From NCBI RefSeq assembly GCF_002479495.1, contig NZ_DLNQ01000005.1:47203-111202 (forward strand): DNA of 64,000 bases, in the 5' to 3' direction. The translations under genes and the position numbers were made by a program. The first letter of the stretch is position 1. The number at the start of each line of letters is the position of its first letter. Under the pieces are notes generated by a model, which was not told the origin of the DNA, did no database searches, and saw only the letters and a program-made list of their open reading frames with translations. Of the stretch, positions 1 through 8,093 are shown one piece after another. This DNA comes from Brevundimonas sp. UBA7506 (GTDB lineage Bacteria; Pseudomonadota; Alphaproteobacteria; Caulobacterales; Caulobacteraceae).

Positions 1-20
1 ACCGGGACGAGTACCTTCAT
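1..20 (-). CDS. etfB: Probable electron transfer flavoprotein beta subunit, N-terminal codons only
   Basis: Only six full codons are visible: an ATG whose first base is at 20 reads MKVLVP toward the window start. An AAGGAG ribosome binding site sits 8 bases upstream (about 29-34), so this is a real start. MKVLVPV is the usual N-terminus of EtfB, which with EtfA passes electrons from acyl-CoA dehydrogenases to ETF:quinone oxidoreductase. The next genes (a 3-hydroxyacyl-CoA dehydrogenase-type SDR and a TetR regulator) fit an acyl-CoA setting. The call rests on six residues and context, so it is tentative. Confidence 0.45.
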
Positions 21-95
21 GACGGGGGCTCCTTGCCGCAGTTTGCGGCGGTCGTGTTGTTGGTCTTAAATTTGTTTACCGATGAGTAGGATGTC

Positions 96-884
96 TTAGC
101 GCGGCGCCAGGCGTACGGCCCCGTCCAGGCGGAAGGATTCGCCGTTGAGATAGACATTTTCGATGATGTGGAGCGCAAGCGCGGCGTAGTCCTGGCCGAC
201 GCCAAGCCGTTTCGGGAAGGGAATGTCCGCAGCCAGGGCTTCCTGAACCTTGGCGGGAAGGCTGTCCATCATCGGTGTCTGGAAGATGCCCGGAAGAATG
301 GTGTTGATCCGGATGCCTTCGCCGGAGAGGTCGCGGGCCGTCGGAAGGGTCAGGCCCACGACGCCGGCCTTGGAGGCGGCGTAGGCGGCCTGGCCGATCT
401 GGCCGTCTGTGGCGGCGACCGAGCCCGTGTTGATGATCACCCCGCGCTCGCCGTCGGTCAGCCGATCAAGCGTGGCCATCCCCGCAGCCGACTTGGCGAT
501 GCATCGGTAGGTCCCGATCAAATTCACCTTTATCGTGCGTTCGAAGACGTCGAGGGGGAAGTGCGAAAGGGCACCGGTTTCGCGGTTGCGGCTTACGGTT
601 TTGGCCCCGGAAACAATGCCGGCGCAGTTAATCTGGATGCGTTCCTGACCGTGCGATGCGCGTGCGACTTCGAACGCTGCGTCCACTTCGGCGTCGGAGG
701 TGACGTCGACCTTGCAGAAGACGCCGCCGATTTCTTCAGCGATGCGATCGCCGCGCTCGGCGTTCATGTCGAACAGGGCGACCTTGACGCCTCTAGCGGC
801 GAGTGCGCGGGCTGCGGCTTCGCCCAAACCCGAGGCGCCGCCCGTGACGACGGCGGCGATGGCGGTGTCCATTGTCAAATTCAT
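96..884 (-). CDS. 3-hydroxyacyl-CoA dehydrogenase, HSD10-like short-chain dehydrogenase
   Basis: This 262-residue SDR is expected to oxidise 3-hydroxyacyl-CoA (or a related beta-hydroxy substrate) with NAD+ in beta-oxidation or branched-chain acyl degradation. The Rossmann glycine motif TGGASGLG lies near residue 15, an aspartate (ALFDMN) after the second strand favours NAD, NCAG marks the fourth strand, and the catalytic Ser...YAASK (YxxxK) lies in the middle. The insert NRETGALSHFPLDVF and the ending RLDGAVRLAPR resemble type 2 (HSD17B10-like) enzymes. Start is the ATG at 884; an in-frame ATG at 872 is possible. It lies 28 bp downstream of the tetR gene on the same strand, so the two are probably cotranscribed. 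Confidence 0.9.
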   Translation of the reverse strand: MNLTMDTAIAAVVTGGASGLGEAAARALAARGVKVALFDMNAERGDRIAEEIGGVFCKVDVTSDAEVDAAFEVARASHGQERIQINCAGIVSGAKTVSRNRETGALSHFPLDVFERTIKVNLIGTYRCIAKSAAGMATLDRLTDGERGVIINTGSVAATDGQIGQAAYAASKAGVVGLTLPTARDLSGEGIRINTILPGIFQTPMMDSLPAKVQEALAADIPFPKRLGVGQDYAALALHIIENVYLNGESFRLDGAVRLAPR

Positions 885-912
885 GTCGGTTCCGGGGAGG
901 GCGGCGTGATCT

Positions 913-1530
913 TCAGGCCGGCTTCAGAGCGTTGGTGAAAAGGTCCGCATAGTGCTCGCCGATCTGTCGCGGCGAGCGCTCGCCGTCGTCTTCGAACCAC
1001 AACGCCGCCGCATTGAGCGCGCCAGCGATGGCGAAGGCGGTCAGCTTGGGATCTGTGGGCGTCAGCGAGCCGTCGGATGCGCCGTCAGCCAGCACGGCGC
1101 GGATACGGTCGTCCACCGTGCGCTTCAGGCGACGAACCTCCTCGCGCAAGGGCGGGGAAAGGCTGTTGTCGGGCACGCGCGTCAGGCAGCGGCCATAGAC
1201 GGAGAGGATGGCCTCGGCGTAGGCGACGATCAGGATCCAGAGCCGGGAAGCGCCGGAGGCGTCTCGCGGTCCCGTGCGTTGCGTCACCTCGTCCAGCAGG
1301 CCCAGGGCGGCGAGATAGCAGGCTGAAAGGAGGGCCTCCTTGCTCGCTCCGTAATAATAGACGGTCGGCTTGGAGACGTTCAGGCGGGCCGCAATGTCAT
1401 CCAGAGACGTGTTGTGGAAGCCGTTCTCGTTGAACGCCGTGGCCGCCGCGAGCAGCACGGCCTCGCGCTTGGCGGACCGCTCCTTGGAACGATCTTCCTT
1501 TGGCTTCCAAGGGGAGTCCGGCTGAATCAT
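913..1530 (-). CDS. TetR/AcrR family transcriptional regulator
   Basis: A 205-residue one-domain repressor. The N-terminal helix-turn-helix is clear at about residues 24-70 (AAATAFNENGFHNTSLDDIAARLNVS, then KPTVYYYGASKEALL); the C-terminal half is the variable ligand-binding domain. The family usually represses neighbours and is released by a small ligand. The flanking acyl-CoA-type SDR genes suggest an acyl-CoA or fatty-acid-like ligand, which is inference. The divergent gap to the SDR at 1606 carries a perfect inverted repeat at 1539-1552, 9 bp from this start, a likely operator serving both directions. Confidence 0.9.
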   Translation of the reverse strand: MIQPDSPWKPKEDRSKERSAKREAVLLAAATAFNENGFHNTSLDDIAARLNVSKPTVYYYGASKEALLSACYLAALGLLDEVTQRTGPRDASGASRLWILIVAYAEAILSVYGRCLTRVPDNSLSPPLREEVRRLKRTVDDRIRAVLADGASDGSLTPTDPKLTAFAIAGALNAAALWFEDDGERSPRQIGEHYADLFTNALKPA

Positions 1531-1538
1531 GATGCCTC

Positions 1539-1552
1539 CTACTGGTCAGTAG
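1539..1552. promoter_or_regulatory. Candidate TetR operator, perfect inverted repeat
   Basis: CTACTG-GT-CAGTAG is a perfect palindrome with 6-bp arms and a 2-bp spacer, in the 75-bp divergent region between tetR (start 1530) and the SDR (start 1606). A partial copy, ACTGATAGTA, follows at 1561-1570. Size and position fit a TetR dimer site controlling both genes. Binding is inferred. Confidence 0.5.
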
Positions 1553-1605
1553 AATAGCGAACTGATAGTAGATGTCCATCTCAAGATGAGGTTGGAGGGT
1601 GCGTG

Positions 1606-2466
1606 ATGAGCCTTAAGGGAAAGACGCTGTTTATTACCGGCGGATCGAGAGGGATCGGTCTGGCGATCGGGCTGAAGGCAGCGCGCGACGGGGCCAATGT
1701 GGTCATCTTCGCCAAGACGGCCGAACCCCATCCCAAATTGCCCGGGACCGTCTATAGCGCCGCTGCCGAGATCGAGGCGGCGGGAGGCCGGAGCCTGGCC
1801 ATCATCGGCGACGTGCGCTTTGAGGATCAGATCGCAGCAGCCATGGCCCTGGCCGCCGAAACCTTCGGGGGCATCGACATTCTGGTGAACAACGCCAGCG
1901 CCATCTCGCTTTCGGATACGGCGGCGACCGACGCCAAGCGGTACGATCTGATGGATCAGATCAACGGCCGCGGCGCCTTCTTTTGCACGCGCGCCGCCGC
2001 GCCCTATCTCGTGGCGGCGAAAAATCCCCACGTGCTCAACCTGTCGCCACCGCTGGACATGAAGGCGAAATGGTTCGCGCCGCACGTGGCCTACACCATC
2101 GCGAAGTTCAACATGAGCCTGTGCACCCTGGGCCATGCGGCCGAGTACGCCGACAGGGGCGTCGCGGTGAATTCCCTGTGGCCATTGACCGCTATCGATA
2201 CGGCGGCGGTGCGAAACGTGATCGGTACGGAGCGCGGGGCGGCGCGCAAGGCCGAGATCGTGGCCGACGCCGCCTATGTCATCTTCCAAAAGCCCGCGCT
2301 GTCCTGCACGGGCAACTTCTTCATTGACGAGGAAGTGCTCCGTGAAGCGGGAGTGACGGACTTCTCGGCCTATGCGCATGATCCTGCGGCGGACCTCCTG
2401 GCCGATTATTTCGTGCCCGAAGAGGTTTTCGAACGGTCGCCCACGAAGCTGAATCGCTTCTATTAA
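1606..2466 (+). CDS. HSDL2-like short-chain dehydrogenase/reductase
   Basis: This 286-residue SDR has the cofactor motif TGGSRGIG near residue 12, VNNASAIS on strand four, and a catalytic YTIAK preceded by LNLSPPL, where the serine lies. The long insert after the first fold (TAEPHPKLPGTVYSAAAEIE) and the C-terminal extension ending PTKLNRFY resemble hydroxysteroid dehydrogenase-like protein 2, an SDR tied to lipid metabolism whose substrate is unsettled. Start chosen is the ATG at 1606, with GGAGGG at 1594-1599 six bases upstream; the GTG at 1603 is less well placed. It diverges from the TetR gene across the palindrome at 1539-1552 and is probably under its control. Confidence 0.88.
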   Translation: MSLKGKTLFITGGSRGIGLAIGLKAARDGANVVIFAKTAEPHPKLPGTVYSAAAEIEAAGGRSLAIIGDVRFEDQIAAAMALAAETFGGIDILVNNASAISLSDTAATDAKRYDLMDQINGRGAFFCTRAAAPYLVAAKNPHVLNLSPPLDMKAKWFAPHVAYTIAKFNMSLCTLGHAAEYADRGVAVNSLWPLTAIDTAAVRNVIGTERGAARKAEIVADAAYVIFQKPALSCTGNFFIDEEVLREAGVTDFSAYAHDPAADLLADYFVPEEVFERSPTKLNRFY

Positions 2467-2571
2467 CCTCCCCGCGCGGCCAGGCGGGGGCGGCGTCAAG
2501 GCGTCGGGAGGCGCCGCCGCCCCAGTCCCGGCCAGCGTCCGTGTCGTGCGTGGACAGCGGACGGAATCACG

Positions 2572-4249
2572 ATGCACTCTCACGCCATGACGCAGAGCCA
2601 GCCGCAGACCTTCACGCCGCTTGAAAAGCGCGTGACCCTGATCGCCCTGATGATCGTTTTTCTTCTGTCGGCGCTGGACCAGACCATCGTCGCCACGGCC
2701 ATGCCGCGCATCGTAGGACAGTTGTCCGGGCTGGATCTCTACCCCTGGGTGACGACGGCCTATCTGCTGGCCTCGACCGTCATGGTGCCGATCTACGGCA
2801 AGCTGTCGGACATCTATGGCCGCAAGCCGATCCTGGTGATCGGCATCGTCATCTTCATCGTGGGGTCGGCCCTGTGCGGCCTGTCGGGAGAGTTCGGCGA
2901 TCTACCGCTGCTAGGTGGGGGCATGATCCAGCTGATTGTCTTCCGGGCTATCCAGGGCCTGGGCGGCGCCGCGCTGATCACGTCCGCCTTCGCCGTCATC
3001 GCCGACCTCTATCCGCCGCGCGAGCGGGCCAAGCTGGGCGGGCTGTTCGGGTCCACCTTTGGTCTGGCGAGCGTTGTCGGGCCGCTGGTCGGCGGGTTCC
3101 TGACTGATCTGCCGACCGTCCAACTGCTGGGCTATGAGGTCGCCGGCTGGCGCTGGGTCTTCTATATCAACCTGCCGCTCGCGGGTCTGGCCCTGTTCAT
3201 GATCCTGGTGAAGACGCCGCGTCTGACCCATCGGACGGGCGGGCGTATCGACTTCATCGGCGCGGCGCTGTTGCTGACCTGTTTCGTGCCGCTGCTGTTG
3301 GCGCTGAGCCTGGGCGGTACGGCCGGCTGGGCGGCGCCGCACGTTCTGGGCTTGTTCGCTCTGGCGGCGCTTTCGCTGATCGCCTGCCTTGTCGTCGAAG
3401 CCAAGGTCGAAAACCCGATCATATCCCTGTCGCTGTTCAAGAACCGGACCTTCGCCACCGCCAACCTCTCGGCCTTCCTGATGTTCATGGCCTTCATGGG
3501 GATGGTGTCCTACCTGCCGCTCTACATGCAGATGGGGCTGGGCCTTCCCGCCACGACCAGCGGCCTGGCGATGACGCCCCTGACGATCGGCCTGATCGTG
3601 GCGGCGACGGCGAGCGGGTTTCTGGTCAACCGCATCGGCCGCTAAAGTGATGGTGGCCGGCGCGGCCCTCACGGCCCTGGCCGCCTTCCTTCTGTCGCAG
3701 ACGCCCCCAGACGCTGAACTGCCGGACCTGATGTGGCGGGTGACGCTTCTGGGGCTGGGGCTCGGCCCGGCGCAGAGCGTTTTCAACCTGGCGTCCCAGA
3801 ACGCCGTGCCGCGGGACCAGTTGGGCGTGGCCACCAGCGCGGGTCAGTTCTTCCGCCAGGTCGGCTCAACCGTCGGCGTGGCGGTTTTCGGCGCGGTCCT
3901 GACCCACAATCTGGCCGCTCCCATGAAGAGCGCGCCCGCTGCTGATCCGACGGCGCAGGTTCGCAGCCTGTCGCTGGCGGAGATCGAGAAGATGGCGGTG
4001 GGCGCGCATCAGGGCGCGGCGGGGGAGGGCGCGGTCGCTGTCGTCCAGCCGGAGGTTCGCGCTGCGGTGACCTCGGCCATTCTGGGCGTGGTGTTCACGG
4101 GATTCCTCGTCTGCCTTCTGGGATTGGCGTCGACGCTGCTGGTCCCCGACCTGCCGCTCCAGGCCAGCCGCAAGCCAGAACCTCTGGATGTCCGCGCGCT
4201 GGGCGAAGCGCCCGGCGAACCGCCTCAGCCTGATCGCGGCGCCGGTTGA
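2572..4249 (+). pseudogene. DHA2-family (EmrB/QacA) MFS drug exporter, broken by a frameshift
   Basis: Two adjacent reading frames together encode one 14-helix MFS antiporter. The first part (2572-3645, 357 residues) holds the first ten or so helices, with [19 protein letters not shown] and [12 protein letters not shown], typical of DHA2 multidrug exporters. It stops at TAA 3643-3645 straight after VNRIGR; the second part resumes one frame over at about 3647 (MVAGAALTALAAFLL) and runs to 4249. The join needs a 2-base loss or 1-base gain; intact relatives read through as GRYKW-like sequence here. Downstream residues stay well conserved, so the lesion is recent, or a sequencing error, or bypassed by reinitiation at GTG 3647 or ATG 3650. 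An internal start at ATG 2587 is possible. Confidence 0.85.
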
Positions 4250-4571
4250 GGCGGTTCGGAGGGGAAGATTACAGATCATGACATAGGTCTCGAAACTGGA
4301 CCCGAGCCCTATTGCTTCGAAGTAGATATGCAGAAGGCCCGGTGAGAGGGAGGGCGCCCCAGATCGCCTGCGCCGCCCAGGCGGTGCGACCATCGGAGGA
4401 GGGGTCTCGTTGATCTGGCATTGAGATGCCGATCTACGCCAGACGACGGCGCGCCGTGCGGGCGTCGTCGGAGAAGCTGACGCTGGTCTCGGCGCAATCC
4501 AGCCGCCATAGTTGCGGGACTATGAGACCCGGCCGAGCATTCGGGTCGCTGGCGACAGGGACCTCAGCAAC
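4250..4571. other. Intergenic stretch with no gene recognised
   Basis: About 320 bases between the broken MFS gene and the glutamate-synthase-like gene. The frames here show no family-like protein and no convincing ribosome binding site. A GC-rich imperfect hairpin (GCGCCGCC with GGCGGTGC, around 4371-4388) could act as a weak terminator, but no T-run follows. A TTG at 4512 would extend the next gene by 20 residues without homology-like sequence. The promoter for the next gene is probably here but cannot be pinpointed. Confidence 0.4.
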
Positions 4572-6191
4572 ATGCGGTTAAATCAGTATTCGGCCTTTGG
4601 CCTCTGCATCCTCGTTCTCATCGTCGGCGTGGCGTTGGCCCTGTATTATCCGTGGCTGTGGTTTGTGCCCGTGATCGCCGGCGCGCTGGTCCTGCTGGGC
4701 GTCGTCGACCTGATCCAGCCGCAACACTCGATCCGCCGCAACTATCCGGTCCTGGGCCACGTCCGCTGGTTGGCCGAGATGGTCCGACCGGAAATCCGGC
4801 AGTATCTGATTGAGGCCGATCAGGAGGCTGCGCCCTTTTCCCGCAACCAGCGCTCGCTGGTCTATGCCCGGGCCAAGAAGGAAGGTTCGGAACGATCGTT
4901 CGGCACCCAGATGGATGTCTATAGCGTCGGCTATGACTTCATGGGCCATTCGATCCGGCCCGCGCCCGTTGCGGACCCCGCCACCTTCCGCATCCTGATC
5001 GGCGGCGACCAGTGCGCCCAGCCCTACTTGGGCTCGGTTTTCAACATCTCGGCCATGAGCTTCGGTTCGCTCAGCGCCAACGCCATCCGCGCCCTGAACA
5101 AGGGCGCGGCCATGGGCGGGTTCGCCCATGACACGGGAGAGGGCGGCTATAGCCCCTATCACCGCGAAAACGGCGGCGACATCATCTGGGAGCTGGGCAG
5201 CGGCTATTTCGGCTGCCGCACGGAGACCGGGGCCTTCGACCCCGAAAGGTTCGCGGCCCAGGCGGCGAACCCCCAGATCAAGATGATCGAAATCAAGCTG
5301 AGCCAGGGCGCCAAGCCGGGCCACGGCGGGATCCTACCCGCTCAAAAGGTCAGCGCCGAGATCGCGGCCACGCGGGGCGTGCCCATGGGACGGGACTGTG
5401 TCTCTCCCGCAAGCCACAGCGCCTTCTCGACCCCGCTGCAGATGATGGAATTCATCGCCAAGTTGCGTGAACTGTCGGGCGGCAAGCCGGTGGGCTTCAA
5501 GCTGTGCATCGGCCAGCCGTGGGAGTTCATGGGCATCGTCAAGGCCATGCTGGCGACGGGCATCCGTCCCGACTTCATCGTCGTCGACGGCGGCGAGGGC
5601 GGCACCGGCGCGGCGCCCGTGGAGTTCACCGACCATCTGGGCACGCCGATGCGCGAGGGTCTGCTGTTCGTCCACAATACGCTCGTCGGCGCCGGCCTGC
5701 GCGACCAGATCCGCATCGGCGCGGCCGGCAAGATCACCAGCGCCTTCGACATCGCCAGCGTTCTGGCCATAGGCGCTGACTGGGCCAATGCCGCGCGCGG
5801 CTTCATGTTCGCCCTTGGCTGCGTCCAGTCTCTGAGTTGCGGCACCAACCGCTGCCCCACCGGGGTTGCGACCCAGGACCCCCTGCGCCAGCGCGCCCTC
5901 GTCGTGCCGGACAAGGCCGAGCGGGTGCACCAGTTCCACCGCACCACCCTGAAGGCCTTGTCGGAAATGCTGGCGGCGGCGGGCATCCGCCACCCCAGCG
6001 ACCTGCGCCCCCACCATCTGGCGCGTCGCATCAGCCAGACCGAGATCAAGCTGTTTTCACAGCTTCACGTCTTCCTTCGCCCGGGCGAACTCCTGACTGG
6101 CGAAGAGGGCCGCAGCTTCTATTCCGAGAGCTGGCGCCTGGCCCGGGCCGACCGTTTCGATCTCGAAGAGCCCGCGACAGCGCGGGTCTAG
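4572..6191 (+). CDS. Membrane-anchored FMN-binding glutamate synthase-like protein
   Basis: A 539-residue protein with two N-terminal transmembrane helices (about residues 8-50: FGLCILVLIVGVALALYYP, then FVPVIAGALVLLGVVDL) followed by the glutamate synthase central/FMN barrel. Barrel hallmarks include AMSFGSLS, GEGGYSPYH, KLSQGAKPGHGG, DGGEGGTGAAP and GAAGKI. SCGTNRCPTGVATQ near residue 435 keeps the cysteine pattern that holds the 3Fe-4S cluster in GltB. There is no N-terminal glutaminase domain and no C-terminal beta-helix, so it cannot be a full glutamate synthase. Such stand-alone proteins are common and their substrate is not settled. It stands alone on the strand; start is ATG 4572. Confidence 0.85.
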   Translation: MRLNQYSAFGLCILVLIVGVALALYYPWLWFVPVIAGALVLLGVVDLIQPQHSIRRNYPVLGHVRWLAEMVRPEIRQYLIEADQEAAPFSRNQRSLVYARAKKEGSERSFGTQMDVYSVGYDFMGHSIRPAPVADPATFRILIGGDQCAQPYLGSVFNISAMSFGSLSANAIRALNKGAAMGGFAHDTGEGGYSPYHRENGGDIIWELGSGYFGCRTETGAFDPERFAAQAANPQIKMIEIKLSQGAKPGHGGILPAQKVSAEIAATRGVPMGRDCVSPASHSAFSTPLQMMEFIAKLRELSGGKPVGFKLCIGQPWEFMGIVKAMLATGIRPDFIVVDGGEGGTGAAPVEFTDHLGTPMREGLLFVHNTLVGAGLRDQIRIGAAGKITSAFDIASVLAIGADWANAARGFMFALGCVQSLSCGTNRCPTGVATQDPLRQRALVVPDKAERVHQFHRTTLKALSEMLAAAGIRHPSDLRPHHLARRISQTEIKLFSQLHVFLRPGELLTGEEGRSFYSESWRLARADRFDLEEPATARV

Positions 6192-6299
6192 CAGGGCGGC
6201 CCCACGGTTTGCCAATCTACGTTCTTGAACGCCGTCCCAACGGGTTGATTTTGGTCTTGGGCATCGGACCGAAACCGTCCTGGAATTTTTAATGACGTA

Positions 6300-6408
6300 A
6301 AAAGCGAAATTTGGCGCAACAAGAAAAGCGAAATTTAACGCAGCCAAAAAAGCGAAATATAAAACGACATTAAAAGCGAAATTTGATACAGCATGAAAAG
6401 CGAAAAAT
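6300..6408 (+). repeat. Array of five direct repeats with an exact 24-bp period (iteron-like)
   Basis: The 13-bp core AAAAGCGAAATTT begins at 6300, 6324, 6348, 6372 and 6396, each exactly 24 bp after the last. Copies 1, 2 and 4 are identical, copy 3 ends ATAT instead of ATTT, and copy 5 ends AAAAT. The 11-bp spacers differ from one another. The block is AT-rich in an otherwise GC-rich window and ends 58 bp before the chosen Fic start at 6467. Regular phasing with variable spacers is typical of arrayed protein-binding sites (iterons or operators); autoregulation by the downstream protein is the simplest guess. Confidence 0.9.
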
Positions 6409-6466
6409 AGCGCGTAGCTTGATTCAGCGATCGAAGCGCACGTTTTGGACGAAGGACGCAGACCCC

Positions 6467-8005
6467 TTGGCCACGCCGCAGGAAAAGCTAGCTGACGCCC
6501 TGGAGGCGCTGCACGCGCTTCAGGAGCAGGGGCGAACCGTCATTCGCACGCAGGATCTCACGCGGGTTCAGCGCGAACGTCTCACCAGGCAGGGTTTCAT
6601 CCGCCCGGTCATCAACGGCTGGTACATTCCGGCTCGTCCAGACGAGACTGTTGGAGAAACCACCGCCTGGTATGCCTCCTACTGGGATTTCGTCAGCGCC
6701 TATCTGGAAGACCGCTTTGGAGACGCCTGGTCGCTTTCCCCGGAACAATCCCTGCTGCTGCATGCAGAGCAGTGGAGGGTGCCTGAGCAGCTTCTGGTCC
6801 GGTCTCCACGTGGCCGCGGTCAGGTCACGCAGTTCATTCACGGCTCAAGCGTGTACGATCTCCGCTTGCCGGGGGCTCAGGACCGGGACCAGACGGTTCT
6901 GAGAAACCTGCGGGTCTACAAGGTGGAGGCGGCGCTCATCGCCGCTGGGCCCGGCGTCTACGCAACCCATCCGACGGAGATGAGGACCGTTCTGGCTGGC
7001 CAGCGCGATTTCTCCGCCGTGCTTGAGAGGCTGTTGAACGGGGGGCATTCCGTCATCGCCGGTCGCCTCGCGGGCGCGTGCCGAAATATCGGCCGTGATG
7101 GCGAAGCCGTCGAAATTCTCGAAACCATGCGCGCCGCCGGCTATGATGTCAGGGAGACCGATCCCTTTGCCGGACGATTGCCCGGCTTTGTCTATCGCCG
7201 TGACGAGCCGCCGGCTTCCCGACGGATCAGGTTGATGTGGCAAACCTTGCGGGACGACATACCCGCGCGTTTTCCGGCGCCTGCCCACCAAGCCGTCGCC
7301 CCCAGGGACTATCTCCAGGCGGTGGAGGACCTCTACGTCACCGACGCCTATCATTCGCTCTCGATCGAGGGCTACCGGGTCGATGCGGCCCTGATCGATC
7401 GGGTGCGGCGCGGAGACTGGAATCCCGAGTCAAATGATGAAGACCGTCGGCAACGCGACGCTCTGGCGGCAAGGGGCTACCATGACGCCTTCCAGGCGGT
7501 GAAAGCCAGCGTCGCGCGGGTGCTGGAGGGCCAGAACGCCGGGCGCATCGCCGATGAGGACCATAGAGGCTGGTATCGCCAACTCTTCGGTCCGAGCGTC
7601 ACGGCCGGGCTTATTCCTGCCGGCGCGCTCGCCGGTTATCGCAACGGGCCGGTCTATATTCGCGGGTCGCGCCACACGCCGCTGAACCCTGATGCGGTGA
7701 GAGACGCCATGGGGACGCTATTCGAACTGCTCGATGAAGAGGCCGAGCCCAGCGTGCGCGTGGTGCTGGGTCATTTCATCTTCGTCTATATTCACCCCTA
7801 TCTGGACGGGAACGGCCGGATGGGGCGGTTTCTGATGAATCTGATGTTCGCCTCGGGCGGCTATCCATGGACCGTCATCCCGGTTCAACGGCGTCAGGCC
7901 TATATGGCCGCGCTGGAACAGGCGAGCGTCGATCAGAACATTGGGCCCTTCGCCGACTTTCTTGCAGGTCTGATTGGAGAGACGCCGCCCGCCGCTCCGG
8001 CATGA
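6467..8005 (+). CDS. Fic family protein with AbiEi-like N-terminal part and self-inhibitory motif
   Basis: Fic enzymes transfer AMP (or another nucleotide moiety) from NTP to hydroxyl groups of target proteins. The catalytic loop HPYLDGNGRMGR at about residues 443-454 matches HxFxDGNGRxxR, with histidine, Asp-Gly-Asn-Gly and arginine intact. SLSIEG at 297-302 matches the inhibitory motif (S/T)xxxE(G/N) upstream of the Fic core (class II), so the protein probably restrains itself. The first 100 residues (EKLADALEALHALQEQGR, LTRQGFIRPVINGWYIPARP) resemble AbiEi-type antitoxin/regulator N-termini. TTG 6467 has AAGGA at 6452-6456; TTG 6383 would add 28 residues reaching into the repeat array and is less likely. 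It converges on the integrase. The target is unknown. Confidence 0.85.
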   Translation: MATPQEKLADALEALHALQEQGRTVIRTQDLTRVQRERLTRQGFIRPVINGWYIPARPDETVGETTAWYASYWDFVSAYLEDRFGDAWSLSPEQSLLLHAEQWRVPEQLLVRSPRGRGQVTQFIHGSSVYDLRLPGAQDRDQTVLRNLRVYKVEAALIAAGPGVYATHPTEMRTVLAGQRDFSAVLERLLNGGHSVIAGRLAGACRNIGRDGEAVEILETMRAAGYDVRETDPFAGRLPGFVYRRDEPPASRRIRLMWQTLRDDIPARFPAPAHQAVAPRDYLQAVEDLYVTDAYHSLSIEGYRVDAALIDRVRRGDWNPESNDEDRRQRDALAARGYHDAFQAVKASVARVLEGQNAGRIADEDHRGWYRQLFGPSVTAGLIPAGALAGYRNGPVYIRGSRHTPLNPDAVRDAMGTLFELLDEEAEPSVRVVLGHFIFVYIHPYLDGNGRMGRFLMNLMFASGGYPWTVIPVQRRQAYMAALEQASVDQNIGPFADFLAGLIGETPPAAPA

Positions 8006-8093
8006 TAGGTTGCGGGTCGATCATTCCTGAAGGCGTCGGGTCAGGCTGCTCGTTGGGGGAGGGACTTGCGCGAGCGCGTCACATCTCGAAGTC

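Noticed and set aside
1546..2583. Long minus-strand frame opposite the HSDL2-like SDR
   Set aside because: Arg/Gly/His-rich sequence with no domain pattern; it mirrors the codon bias of the real gene.
6284..6298. TTTTTAAT near 6286 as the missing left attachment site matching the tRNA anticodon loop
   Set aside because: Only about 7 bp match and the T-arm and acceptor sequence are absent, so it is no better than chance in an AT-rich patch.
6057..6347. Minus-strand frame through the array encoding NFAF-like periodic residues
   Set aside because: The periodicity follows from the DNA repeats; the frame overlaps the glutamate-synthase-like gene end and has no convincing ribosome binding site.
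6300..6408. The 24-bp-period array as a CRISPR array
   Set aside because: Cores are 13 bp and gaps 11 bp, far too short for repeats and spacers, and no cas gene is nearby.
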